Origin: Albibacterium bauzanense
GTDB lineage: Bacteria > Bacteroidota > Bacteroidia > Sphingobacteriales > Sphingobacteriaceae
Direction: 5' to 3'
Assembly: GCF_004339765.1 (NCBI RefSeq)
Contig: NZ_SMGO01000001.1
Coordinates: 558,001-622,000 of the forward strand
Length of the DNA stretch: 64,000 nt
The stretch's first letter is position 1. Every line of letters starts with the position of its first letter. Below are positions 17,357 to 25,745 of this stretch, piece by piece. The translations under genes and the position numbers were made by a program. Below the pieces are notes generated by a model, which had not been told where the DNA came from, did no database searches, and saw only the letters and a list, made by a program, of their open reading frames with translations.

Positions 17357-18583
17357 ATGAGAAGCGGACAAGCAGACTTACCTTTACATTATGGCAAAGT
17401 ACCCATCTGGCTAGCAGAAAGGATGAGTAAATTGGGAGGTGCAATTGCAGAAGCTATTGTATTAGAATATGGCAAAACCACCTTATTGCAAAAATTAAGC
17501 GATCCATGCTGGTTCCAGTCTCTTGGCTGTGTTATGGGCATGGACTGGCATTCATCGGGTATCACTACTTCGGTAATGGGTGCACTTAAGAAATCCATAA
17601 ACACTCGCTCACAGGAACTAGGAATCTATATATGTGGAGGCAGAGGAAAACATTCTCTTAAAACTCCCATGGAAATAACGGCCATCGCAAATAAAACAGG
17701 AATGGCTGGCGAAGAACTTATCCGCGCAAGCAGGCTCTCTGCAAGAGTTGATAACAACGCTATACAAGATGGATTTCAGCTTTATTTACATTCATTTATT
17801 TTAAGTAATGAAGGAGAATGGGCGGTTATTCAACAAGGAATGAATACCAATAACAAAATGGCCAGAAGATACCATTGGCATTCTCCAAGTATAAAATCCT
17901 TTACAGAAGAACCTCATCAATTTATTTATGGAAAGAATCAAGGAAAGATCTTAAATCTTACAGATAAAGCAGCAACTCCATTAAAATCAGAGATGATTCA
18001 ATTGTTAAAAGAGGAACCGTCTCACTTATTAAAAGAAATAAAAACACTCTGCATGCCCGCACATCACGATGTCAGAGAAAAAGATATAAACCTAAAACGT
18101 TTAGGATCAATTTTAACACTTGCGCAGAACTTAGAAGTGAATGACATGGAATCTTTGTTATTACTAGACGGAGCAGGCCCCCGAACTATTCAGTCATTGG
18201 CATTGGTCAGTGAAGTTATTCATGGAACAACTTCTCGTTTTGATGACCCGGCACGCTTCTCTTTTGCACATGGCGGAAAAGATGGCCACCCCTTCCCTGT
18301 TCCTTTAAAGGTCTATGATGAAACTATACAACACCTTGAAACAGCCTTGCAAAAGGCTAAATTAGGTTTCAATGACAAGAATCAAGCATTAAAAAACCTG
18401 TCAAAAGTTGCTATCGAAATGGAAAAGGACTTTAAGCCCAATGATCGGTTTGAGGATTTGATTCAAAAAGAACGGGATGACTCCTGGAAATATAAAGGAA
18501 TGACAGTTAATGGTCCTGCAATACCCAATAAAAAGGGAGATTTAAGTAAAAAGAAACACATTCAATTAAAGCTTGACTTTTAG
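17357..18583 (+). CDS. DUF763 domain protein
   Basis: 408 residues, full length. Family features include RSGQADLPLHYGKVPIWL at the start, the MGMDWHSSGITTSVMGALK block, GRGKHSLKTP, and a central RRYHWHSP segment followed by an LLLLDGAGPRTIQSLALVSEVIHGT helix-hairpin-helix-like stretch (about residues 270-300) and an FSFAHGGKDGHPFPVP motif. Conserved His, Asp and basic residues suggest a nucleic-acid enzyme, and the HhH-like stretch favours DNA binding; this is inference. The family is better known from archaea and thermophiles. A near -7 box (TAAATTG, 17345-17351) lies just before the ATG. Confidence 0.85.
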   Translation: MRSGQADLPLHYGKVPIWLAERMSKLGGAIAEAIVLEYGKTTLLQKLSDPCWFQSLGCVMGMDWHSSGITTSVMGALKKSINTRSQELGIYICGGRGKHSLKTPMEITAIANKTGMAGEELIRASRLSARVDNNAIQDGFQLYLHSFILSNEGEWAVIQQGMNTNNKMARRYHWHSPSIKSFTEEPHQFIYGKNQGKILNLTDKAATPLKSEMIQLLKEEPSHLLKEIKTLCMPAHHDVREKDINLKRLGSILTLAQNLEVNDMESLLLLDGAGPRTIQSLALVSEVIHGTTSRFDDPARFSFAHGGKDGHPFPVPLKVYDETIQHLETALQKAKLGFNDKNQALKNLSKVAIEMEKDFKPNDRFEDLIQKERDDSWKYKGMTVNGPAIPNKKGDLSKKKHIQLKLDF

Positions 18584-18606
18584 ATAACAGACTAAGAACA
18601 ATTTGC

Positions 18607-18637
18607 TTTGCCTTTCATTTAAAGCTATGTATATTTG
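18607..18637 (+). promoter_or_regulatory. Consensus promoter of mqnC
   Basis: TTTG at 18607-18610, exactly 19 bases, then TATATTTG at 18630-18637: a perfect match to the Bacteroidota -33/-7 pattern. The predicted start is near 18641, so the mRNA would begin at the ATG pair and favours the second ATG (18643). Confidence 0.7.
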
Positions 18638-18642
18638 TAATG

Positions 18643-19767
18643 ATGGATATAAAACAACTTTTAGAGAGAGCCCTGCGATTTGAATTCTTAACACAAGAAG
18701 AAGGAGTTTATCTATATAACAATGCTTCTACAGCTGAATTAACCTTTACGGCTAATGAGCTTCGTAAAATTCAGGTACCTCACGGAAAAGTAACCTGGCA
18801 GATTGATAGAAACGTTAATACAACCAATGTCTGCATTGCAAATTGCAAGTTTTGTAATTTCTTCAGACGCCCGGGTCATCCAGATAGCTATATCACCGAC
18901 ATAGAAACCTATAAGCAAAAAATAGAAGAAACCTTCCTCTATGGAGGCGATCAGCTATTGCTTCAAGGAGGTCATCACCCAGATTTAGGGCTTTCCTTTT
19001 ATACCACTCTATTTAAGCAATTAAAAGAACTCTATCCTACCTTAAAGCTACATGCTTTAGGCCCCCCAGAAATAGCTCACGTCTGTAAATTAGAAGGATT
19101 AAGCCATACTGAAGTTTTAAAGGCTTTAAAAGAATCAGGCCTTGATTCGCTACCTGGTGCTGGTGCTGAAATATTAAACGATCGGGTAAGAAGACTGATT
19201 TCTAAGGGTAAATGTGGCGGACAAGAATGGCTGAAGATTATGGAATCGGCTCATCAGCTAAACATTTCTTCTTCTGCTACCATGATGTTCGGACACATTG
19301 AAACCATTGAAGAACGCTTCGAACACCTGGTTTGGATTCGTGAAGTTCAGGAAAAGAAACCTCCAGAAAGCGATGGTTTTATTGCCTTCATTCCATGGCC
19401 ATTTCAAGATGACGGAACTTTACTTAAGAAAGTACGCGGTATAACGAATACCACCACCAGCGAAGAATATATCCGCATGATTGCCTTAAGCAGGATTATG
19501 CTACCTAATATTAAAAACATTCAGGCCTCTTGGTTAACTGTTGGTAAGAAAACAGCACAGGTTTGCTTACATGCAGGTGCAAATGACTTTGGTTCCATTA
19601 TGATCGAAGAAAACGTAGTTTCTGCAGCTGGTGCGCCTCATCGCTTTACCTCACAAAGTATTCAAAAAGCGATACAAGAAGCTGGATTCGAACCGCAATT
19701 GAGAAATCAGAAATACCAATGGCGGGAAACTCCTGCCCATATGGAAGAACAAGTTATAGATTATTGA
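18643..19767 (+). CDS. mqnC: Cyclic dehypoxanthinyl futalosine synthase MqnC
   Basis: 374 residues from the second of two adjacent ATGs, chosen because the promoter predicts transcription starting at 18641. Radical SAM enzyme that cyclises dehypoxanthine futalosine in the futalosine route to menaquinone. The cluster motif is CIANCKFCNFF (CxxxCxxC), followed by GGDQLLLQGGHHPDLGLSFY and HALGPPEIAHV, which distinguish MqnC from its relative MqnE. scpB follows after 6 bases, so the two share an mRNA though unrelated in function. Confidence 0.94.
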   Translation: MDIKQLLERALRFEFLTQEEGVYLYNNASTAELTFTANELRKIQVPHGKVTWQIDRNVNTTNVCIANCKFCNFFRRPGHPDSYITDIETYKQKIEETFLYGGDQLLLQGGHHPDLGLSFYTTLFKQLKELYPTLKLHALGPPEIAHVCKLEGLSHTEVLKALKESGLDSLPGAGAEILNDRVRRLISKGKCGGQEWLKIMESAHQLNISSSATMMFGHIETIEERFEHLVWIREVQEKKPPESDGFIAFIPWPFQDDGTLLKKVRGITNTTTSEEYIRMIALSRIMLPNIKNIQASWLTVGKKTAQVCLHAGANDFGSIMIEENVVSAAGAPHRFTSQSIQKAIQEAGFEPQLRNQKYQWRETPAHMEEQVIDY

Positions 19768-19773
19768 TTCTAA

Positions 19774-20337
19774 ATGATCGATCAATTAGAGCAGCATATC
19801 GAAGCCTTAATCTTTGCCTCTGAGCAAAGTATTTCCGCATTAGAGATACAAACCATCCTCCAAAACACATTTAACGAGGAAGTAGCTGCTGAAGAGATCG
19901 ATCAGCTTATTAATAGAATTGAAAGTAAATACAATCAGGAAGAGCTTGCAATTGGTTTGTTCCGCTTAAATGATGGCTTCCAATTTTTGAGTAAAGCCAA
20001 GTATTACACAGTTATTAACCAATTACAAATACACCGTTCTAAGAAGAAATTAAGCCAGGCAGCCTTAGAAACCCTGGCTATTATTGCTTACAGAGAGCCC
20101 ATTACCAAGCTGGAAGTCGAACAAATTAGAGGTGTCAATTGCGATTACTCCATCAGAATGCTTTTAGAAAAAGAGCTGATCACCATTCTTGGAAAGTCAG
20201 ATGCTCTTGGAAAACCCATCCTTTACGGCACAAGCCCCTTATTTTTAGATCACTTTGGCATTAACTCAAAAGCCGATTTACCAAAGCTAAAAGAGATCGT
20301 TTCGGAAGAAAATTTTATTGGAAATTCTGAAGAATAA
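19774..20337 (+). CDS. scpB: Segregation and condensation protein ScpB
   Basis: 187 residues, normal length. Two winged-helix domains: the first from MIDQLEQHIEALIFASEQ, the second around QAALETLAIIAYREPITKLEVEQIRGVNCDYSIRMLLEKELI, which is the family's most conserved stretch. ScpB dimers bind the ScpA kleisin and regulate the SMC ring (smc is at 6.3 kb). Co-transcribed with mqnC, 6 bases upstream. Possibly continued by the small acidic protein gene 84 bases downstream. Confidence 0.94.
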   Translation: MIDQLEQHIEALIFASEQSISALEIQTILQNTFNEEVAAEEIDQLINRIESKYNQEELAIGLFRLNDGFQFLSKAKYYTVINQLQIHRSKKKLSQAALETLAIIAYREPITKLEVEQIRGVNCDYSIRMLLEKELITILGKSDALGKPILYGTSPLFLDHFGINSKADLPKLKEIVSEENFIGNSEE

Positions 20338-20421
20338 AAATCAATAATATTTTAGGAAAATATTTTAAATACTTTGTACTTTTATAATCCAAAACAGGTA
20401 ACAATAAAATTTGACTAATTT

Positions 20422-20589
20422 ATGAAAACGCCGGGAAAGACTGTACGAGCTGATAAAAAATCAGAAGTGTTTAAAAAGAAAGGTTCGAACAACGATTCAT
20501 TTAATGACTTTGACGACGAAATGGAGTTAGAGGATTTTAGTGAATTCGAAGACTTAGATGACTTCGACGTTGAGGACGACGATTTTTAA
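20422..20589 (+). CDS. Small highly acidic protein, 55 aa
   Basis: Reading frame from ATG at 20422 to TAA at 20587-20589. The first 20 residues are basic (MKTPGKTVRADKKSEVFKKK); the last 30 are almost only Asp, Glu, Phe and Leu, with repeated DDF/EDF/EDL units ending DVEDDDF. Such a basic-head acidic-tail layout suits a DNA-mimic or RNA polymerase-binding peptide, but no function is known to me. It has good start and stop context, a strong terminator 20 bases after its stop, and lies between scpB and an XRE regulator. Confidence 0.6.
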   Translation: MKTPGKTVRADKKSEVFKKKGSNNDSFNDFDDEMELEDFSEFEDLDDFDVEDDDF

Positions 20590-20608
20590 TCCATCCAGAA
20601 TCTTTTAG

Positions 20609-20652
20609 AAAAGAACCTAGAATAATGGCAATACTATATCCTAGGTTCTTTT
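20609..20652. terminator. Bidirectional terminator between acidic peptide and XRE gene
   Basis: A perfect 12-bp stem (20609-20620 with 20641-20652) with a 20-base loop, A-rich on one side and T-rich on the other. It ends the plus-strand acidic protein transcript and the minus-strand XRE transcript, whose stop is at 20656. Confidence 0.75.
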
Positions 20653-20655
20653 AGA

Positions 20656-20994
20656 TTAGTTTCCTTTAACCTTACGAAGCTCTTCGTAAAGGTCGATTAC
20701 CTTTTTTTGCAAACCGATGATCTGATCCTCACAGGCTTTAATCTTTCCGTTTGCCAGTTCAAGCTCCGTATTATACTTCTTCTGGTCATCCGCATCATTA
20801 TAAGTAAGAAGCTGTACAATACTCAAATCAAACAATTGAGAAATTTGATCTAAACGCGATAAGTTCACGTCAGTTATACCGGTTTCTATTTTAGAAAATG
20901 CAGGAATAGAGATATCCAAGCGTTTCGCAACATCTTCCTGGCTCCAGCCACGTTGATGCCTTAACAGCCTAATTTTTTTTCCTAGATTTTTCAT
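20656..20994 (-). CDS. XRE family transcriptional regulator with C-terminal coiled coil
   Basis: 112 residues. Residues 6-60 form a Cro/C1-type helix-turn-helix (IRLLRHQRGWSQEDVAKRLDISIPAFSKIETG). The rest, from about 70, is a short coiled coil rich in Lys/Glu heptads (ELANGKIKACEDQIIGLQKKVIDLYEELRKV), probably for dimerisation. No phage genes are near, so it is likely a chromosomal regulator. A TATCTTTG promoter lies about 55 bases upstream. Confidence 0.85.
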   Translation of the reverse strand: MKNLGKKIRLLRHQRGWSQEDVAKRLDISIPAFSKIETGITDVNLSRLDQISQLFDLSIVQLLTYNDADDQKKYNTELELANGKIKACEDQIIGLQKKVIDLYEELRKVKGN

Positions 20995-21048
20995 ATGCTA
21001 CCCTTTATGTGTGTTTTAAGCGTATTTGTCGTTCACATAACACCCTTA

Positions 21049-21056
21049 CAAAGATA
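21049..21056 (-). promoter_or_regulatory. -7 box of the XRE gene
   Basis: Minus-strand TATCTTTG, a full TAnnTTTG match. Start expected near 21045, giving a leader of about 50 bases. Confidence 0.5.
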
Positions 21057-21088
21057 CAATTAACTAATTAAGAAATAAACCTCTCTGA

Positions 21089-22447
21089 TTAAGAAATAAA
21101 TTCTTCAGCAAAATTAACCAGGCTAATTCCTCCGAAATTGCCTGAACTCATAAAGAGTAAATTTTTACCCTTCGAGTCTATTCCTTGTAAATATCTTTTC
21201 AAACTATGAATGGTACTAAAGCAAACTATATTCTCATTATTGAAAGCGGTTCGTAGTAAACTGTCGCTTAAAGGAACAAGATTCTTTTGTTTAAATGTTT
21301 CCTGATTAATAAATATCAAGGGGATATCAGCCTTATTCATGGTATCCTTATATTCTGATAGAAAACCTTCATTCAAACTTACGTTAGAAGGTAACTCCAT
21401 AATAGCCACCAAAGTTTTATCAGGATATTGTTCTTTTACAGCTTGAATAGAAGCTTTTACCTTCGAAGGTGTATGAGCAAAGTCTTTATAAACCACACTC
21501 TCACTGTTGCTGGTAACAAACTCGAGTCTCCTTGAAGCACCTTTAAAGGATTGAATTATTCTAAAAAACTCCTTACGGCTAATCCCTAACCACTCACAAA
21601 CTGTATAAGCTGCTGCTAAATTTGAAAGATTATGGCGGCCAAATACCTGAAGAGGAATTTCACCTTCGGGTGTATGTACTGATGTTTGTCCTTTATTAAT
21701 CGTAAACTCAGGTGTGCGATAACCGTGTTTATTAATTCTTGAATTATTCTCAGAAACCAATTCTTGAACTTGCTTATCCTCCTTGTTGTAAATTAAAGTT
21801 CCTTTTGGAGCAATACTTTCAATAAAGAGTTTAAACTGACGCAAGTAACTTTCGAAAGTCGGATAAATATCAACATGATCCCAGGCTATACCGCTTATTA
21901 AAGCAATATTAGCTTTATATAGCAAGAATTTAGGACGTTTATCTTCAACAGAGGCAAAGTTATCATCGCCCTCAATAATAATTATTGGAGCGTCTTTAGA
22001 GATACGTACCATATTCTCAAAGTCATTAAGCTTCGCCCCTACCACATAATCAAATTCACGGCCCAATTCTTTCAAAACATGCATAATCATCGAGGTAATT
22101 GTAGTTTTTCCATAACTACCTCCTATCACAACGCGTAATTTATTAACAGATTGCTCGTAAATAAACTCCGGATAAGAATAAACAGTTATCCCCAACTCCT
22201 TCGCTTTAATTAATTCAGGATTATCTGCCTTGGCATGCATTCCTAAAATAACCGCATCTAGCTCACTATCAATCTTATCAGGATACCACCCATTTTCTCT
22301 GGGCAGTAAACCATGCTCAAATAAATTAGAATGCGCGGGCTCATAAATGTAATCATCAGAGCCGCTAACTATATAGCCCTTATTGCTCAGAGCTATTGCC
22401 AAGTTATGCATAATACTTCCGCCAATAGCAATAAAATGAACGCGCAT
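21089..22447 (-). CDS. mpl: Mpl-type murein peptide ligase
   Basis: 452 residues, Mur ligase fold. N-terminal Rossmann domain starting MRVHFIAIGGSIMHNLA, ATP-binding loop GGSYGKTTITSM near residue 110, then the IIIEGDDN and GIAWDHVDIYPTFESY motifs and a C-terminal ligase domain (EFVTSNSESVVYKDFAHTPSKV). Mpl joins recycled L-Ala-gamma-D-Glu-meso-Dpm tripeptide to UDP-MurNAc. The IGGSIMHNLA start and the pairing of SYGKTT with DFAHTP separate it from MurC. Last gene of the glmU-like - tpiA - prmA - mpl series; the gap after prmA is 3 bases. Confidence 0.92.
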   Translation of the reverse strand: MRVHFIAIGGSIMHNLAIALSNKGYIVSGSDDYIYEPAHSNLFEHGLLPRENGWYPDKIDSELDAVILGMHAKADNPELIKAKELGITVYSYPEFIYEQSVNKLRVVIGGSYGKTTITSMIMHVLKELGREFDYVVGAKLNDFENMVRISKDAPIIIIEGDDNFASVEDKRPKFLLYKANIALISGIAWDHVDIYPTFESYLRQFKLFIESIAPKGTLIYNKEDKQVQELVSENNSRINKHGYRTPEFTINKGQTSVHTPEGEIPLQVFGRHNLSNLAAAYTVCEWLGISRKEFFRIIQSFKGASRRLEFVTSNSESVVYKDFAHTPSKVKASIQAVKEQYPDKTLVAIMELPSNVSLNEGFLSEYKDTMNKADIPLIFINQETFKQKNLVPLSDSLLRTAFNNENIVCFSTIHSLKRYLQGIDSKGKNLLFMSSGNFGGISLVNFAEEFIS

Positions 22448-22450
22448 AAA

Positions 22451-23299
22451 TTATTGTTCTTTATTAAATTTAAATTTTGCAGCAACCCAATTGTCGCGTG
22501 TCTTATAATCCATAAATTCAAAACCGCATTTAGCAGCCTCTTTCTTTAATAGATCAAGATCTTCCCCTTGGTAAAAACCACTTAAAAACAAGTTCCCCCC
22601 TTGCACAATAGCCTGCGAATAATAATAAAGATGTTCTAATAGTATATTTCTGTTAATATTAGCCAATATAATATCAAAGTTCTGGTGAGGGATTGCATAA
22701 GCAGAACCTTCCAGAACTTTCATGTTGCTAATATTATTTAAATGTTTATTTTCTTTCGAACTTTCCACACATATTGGATCATTATCAATTGAAACAATAT
22801 TGTTTGCTAAAAGTTTGGAGGCAAGAATACCAAGTATTCCTGTCCCACAACCAATATCCAATATGGTTTTACCTTCCAGATCTTCTTCCAGAATATACTC
22901 CATCATTAAACTTGTTGTTTGATGATGGCCTGTTCCAAAAGCCATTTTCGGATCTATCAAGATCTCAATTGGGTAATCTGGATAAGCATCATGAAAAGTT
23001 GCTCGAACACATACCCGATCCTTAATAAAGATTGGCTGAAAGTTGCTCTCCCACAATGCATTCCAGTTCTGAGGAGCTATCGAAGACAATTTATAGCTTA
23101 CCTGAAAACCGCTATCTAAGTTCAACAGAACTGTTTCCAGATCAATCGGATTAAAATTAGGTTCAGGAATATAAGCTTTAAACCCCTCCTCTGTTTGCTC
23201 AAAAGTATCAAAACCTGTATCGCCAAGTTTATCGATCAATAAATCTTGCTGCCAGCTCTGCGAGGGATTACAATTAAAATCGAATTCTAAATATTTCAT
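22451..23299 (-). CDS. prmA: Ribosomal protein L11 methyltransferase
   Basis: 282 residues. N-terminal substrate-recognition domain (about 1-100), then the SAM-binding domain with GTGHHQTTSLMMEYI, DIGCGTGILGILASKL and the ANINRNILLEHL motif in place of NPPY. PrmA trimethylates L11 at several sites; loss is usually mild. Lies between tpiA (14-base gap) and mpl (3-base gap) in a tight operon. Confidence 0.93.
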   Translation of the reverse strand: MKYLEFDFNCNPSQSWQQDLLIDKLGDTGFDTFEQTEEGFKAYIPEPNFNPIDLETVLLNLDSGFQVSYKLSSIAPQNWNALWESNFQPIFIKDRVCVRATFHDAYPDYPIEILIDPKMAFGTGHHQTTSLMMEYILEEDLEGKTILDIGCGTGILGILASKLLANNIVSIDNDPICVESSKENKHLNNISNMKVLEGSAYAIPHQNFDIILANINRNILLEHLYYYSQAIVQGGNLFLSGFYQGEDLDLLKKEAAKCGFEFMDYKTRDNWVAAKFKFNKEQ

Positions 23300-23313
23300 C
23301 GGTTAGGACCGTA

Positions 23314-24084
23314 TTAACGTCCGTTAAACACATTTATAATATCAAGAAAATCTCTTGATTTCAAAGAAGCTCCGCCAATTAACCCACCATCAATATCTGC
23401 TTGTGAGAAAAGCTCAGCAGCATTCTTAGGATTACAACTTCCTCCATAAAGAATACTTGTGTTATCTGCAACCTCTTGATTAAAGCTCTTAGCAATCTCT
23501 TCACGAATAAAAGCATGAACCTCTTGTGCCTGCTCAGGAGTAGCTGTTAAACCTGTACCGATAGCCCAAACAGGCTCATAAGCAAGTACCACATTTGCAA
23601 AGTCTTCGTTTGAAAGAAGAAACACAGTCTCTTTTAATTGTTTTGCAAGAATATCCCAAAATTCACCCGATTCTCTTTCGTCTTTCGTTTCACCGATACA
23701 GAAAATAGGCTTCAATCCATTCTTCAAAGCCTGGTTCAATTTCACTTCAAGCAATTTCTCATCTTCACCAAAGTATGCACGACGCTCTGAGTGACCTAAT
23801 ATTACATAAGATGCGCCTGTAGATTTAACCTGGCTTGCAGAAATTTCTCCTGTATAAGCCCCACTATCATTTTGATGAATATTTTGTGCTCCTACAAAAA
23901 CATTTTCAGAATCCTTTGATTGTTGGGCGATGTTGTATAAATGGATAAAAGGACTGCAAACAATTACTTGTTGATTGCCCCTTGTTTCATCTCCAACCAT
24001 GTTAAGGATCTCTGAAAACAAACTAATTCCTTCTTGATAGTCAAGATTCATTTTCCAATTACCAGCAACGATTTTATTTCTCAT
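23314..24084 (-). CDS. tpiA: Triosephosphate isomerase
   Basis: 256 residues. Catalytic residues are seen in context: Lys in GNWKMN, His in [10 protein letters not shown] and Glu in [11 protein letters not shown], with the phosphate loop [10 protein letters not shown] and GGLIGGASL near the end. Interconverts glyceraldehyde-3-phosphate and dihydroxyacetone phosphate in glycolysis. Second gene of the four-gene operon, 12 bases after the glmU-like gene. Confidence 0.97.
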   Translation of the reverse strand: MRNKIVAGNWKMNLDYQEGISLFSEILNMVGDETRGNQQVIVCSPFIHLYNIAQQSKDSENVFVGAQNIHQNDSGAYTGEISASQVKSTGASYVILGHSERRAYFGEDEKLLEVKLNQALKNGLKPIFCIGETKDERESGEFWDILAKQLKETVFLLSNEDFANVVLAYEPVWAIGTGLTATPEQAQEVHAFIREEIAKSFNQEVADNTSILYGGSCNPKNAAELFSQADIDGGLIGGASLKSRDFLDIINVFNGR

Positions 24085-24096
24085 GTTTTAAATAAT

Positions 24097-25308
24097 TTAA
24101 TAATTTCTATAGTTTTTCGTTAAATCAAAAACCGATTTAAGCAATTTTTTTTCAATCTCGTCAAATTTACAACTACGCCTTTGAAAAAGCAATTCACTGG
24201 TCTGAAACATTTTCTCTATCTCATAACAAGTAAAACTACCCTTACTTCCCCATGAAAAATCAGGGATAAAAGTAGGCGGTACACCTACATCAAAAATACT
24301 AACACTCACCCCCACCACTGTACCTGTATTAAAGGCAGTATTAATGGCGCAACGAACATAGTCGCCCATAATAACACCACAAAACTGCAAACCAGTTTCC
24401 CGATAATTCTTCTTCTCGTAATCATAAAGGCGCACATCCTTGAAATTGTTTTTCATATTAGAGTTATTCGTATCTGCGCCCCAATTACACCACTCACCTA
24501 CCACCGAATTTCCCATATAACCATCGTGCCCTTTATTTGAATTTCCCCAGATAACGCTGGTATTCAATTCTCCTCCAACCGTACAATAAGGCCCTATAGT
24601 AACATTACTGTAAATCCGAGCACCCATCTTTATAGTCGATTCTTCACCTAAAGCAAAAGGACCACGAATGTGGCTTCCTTCCCAAACCTGACTTGATTTG
24701 CCCAAATAAACCGGCCCCCTACTGGTGTTAAAAGTTGCAAATTCAGCATTTACCCCTTCTTCCAAAAAGATAGGGTAATCTCCAAAAACTTGGTTTGTTG
24801 TACTTAAAGGAGCAGAAACTCGCCCTTTTGTTAAAAGTTCAAAATCTTTCTTAATCTCTTCTCCATTATTCTTAAAGATATCTTCCGGATAGTCAATACG
24901 ATCTATTGATTCCTGATAATGAACAAGTTTAATGCTCTTTTTATCCAGATCTTTAATATGAAAAGATGAAACAGTTCCCGCGTCAGCCACATCTGTTTTA
25001 AATGCGATAATCTCATCCTGTGAAACCAATGCCTCACCTGCTTTTAAACTACGAAGGCTTTCACATAAATGTTCGTCAGGGAGAATATTTCCACGGATAA
25101 TCAGAACCGTATTATCCGATACATTACTTAAAGGATATTTTTCTGCCAGATAGTCTTCTGTAACAAAAGATACCGGCACATTGAAGTATTTACTCCATTT
25201 CTCATCAATGGTTAATATCCCTACCCTCAAATTCGAAACAGGACGTGTCAATGCTAAAGGGAAGAGCTTTACACGCCATAAATCGTTATCATAAAGAATT
25301 ATCTGCAT
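24097..25308 (-). CDS. GlmU-like putative sugar-nucleotide enzyme
   Basis: 403 residues from the Met at 25308 (MQIILYDND); upstream residues overlap the region before a terminator and lack support. The N-terminal half is a degenerate nucleotidyltransferase domain (LALTRPVSNLRVG replaces the usual GxGTRM loop). From about residue 180 a left-handed beta-helix begins, with GPVYLGKSSQVWEGSHIRGP and NVTIGPYCTVGG. This is the Bacteroidota GlmU-family protein, thought to act in sugar-nucleotide or UDP-GlcNAc formation; activity is unproven. First gene of the operon ending in mpl. Confidence 0.85.
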   Translation of the reverse strand: MQIILYDNDLWRVKLFPLALTRPVSNLRVGILTIDEKWSKYFNVPVSFVTEDYLAEKYPLSNVSDNTVLIIRGNILPDEHLCESLRSLKAGEALVSQDEIIAFKTDVADAGTVSSFHIKDLDKKSIKLVHYQESIDRIDYPEDIFKNNGEEIKKDFELLTKGRVSAPLSTTNQVFGDYPIFLEEGVNAEFATFNTSRGPVYLGKSSQVWEGSHIRGPFALGEESTIKMGARIYSNVTIGPYCTVGGELNTSVIWGNSNKGHDGYMGNSVVGEWCNWGADTNNSNMKNNFKDVRLYDYEKKNYRETGLQFCGVIMGDYVRCAINTAFNTGTVVGVSVSIFDVGVPPTFIPDFSWGSKGSFTCYEIEKMFQTSELLFQRRSCKFDEIEKKLLKSVFDLTKNYRNY

Positions 25309-25348
25309 GACCTGTTTGTTGGGTAATAACCGATTGAATTTCAATAAA

Positions 25349-25383
25349 ATTAAAAAAGTCCCGGCAATAATAACCGGGACTTT
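25349..25383 (-). terminator. Terminator after rpmE
   Basis: A 10-bp GC-rich stem (25355-25364 with 25374-25383) with a 9-base loop, followed on the minus strand by six T residues. It lies between the rpmE stop and the GlmU-like start and separates the two transcripts. Confidence 0.85.
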
Positions 25384-25403
25384 CTTTTTATTCTAAAATA
25401 TGC

Positions 25404-25652
25404 TTATTTTTTATTGTAACGAGTACGGAATTTATCAATACGTCCCGCAGTATCAATTAACTTCATTTTTCCAGTATAAAATGGATGTGAAGTATGAGAA
25501 ATTTCTAGTTTAACCAATGGATATTCATTCCCGTCTTCCCACTGAATAGTCTCTTTGGTATCAATGCAAGACTTTGTTAAAAAGGCATATTCGTTAGACA
25601 TGTCTTTAAAAACAACTGGTCTATAATTTGATGGATGCAAATCTTTTTTCAT
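25404..25652 (-). CDS. rpmE: 50S ribosomal protein L31 type B
   Basis: 82 residues. The start [19 protein letters not shown] and the [28 protein letters not shown] end match L31 type B. The CxxC zinc site of type A L31 is absent; one Cys remains. Zinc-free type B forms can replace type A when zinc is scarce, but Bacteroidota often have only this form. Alone, with a consensus promoter and its own terminator. Confidence 0.96.
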   Translation of the reverse strand: MKKDLHPSNYRPVVFKDMSNEYAFLTKSCIDTKETIQWEDGNEYPLVKLEISHTSHPFYTGKMKLIDTAGRIDKFRTRYNKK

Positions 25653-25698
25653 TGTATTTTTTATATGATTGTATACTTGTTCTCTGCTAATTAGGGCG

Positions 25699-25729
25699 CA
25701 AATATACTTAAACCAAATGCATTAACAAA
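25699..25729 (-). promoter_or_regulatory. Consensus promoter of rpmE
   Basis: On the minus strand: TTTG (25726-25729), exactly 19 bases, TATATTTG (25699-25706). Start expected near 25695, a leader of about 43 bases. It lies just beyond the stop of the deacetylase gene. Confidence 0.75.
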
Positions 25730-25745
25730 ATATTTTAACGCATTT

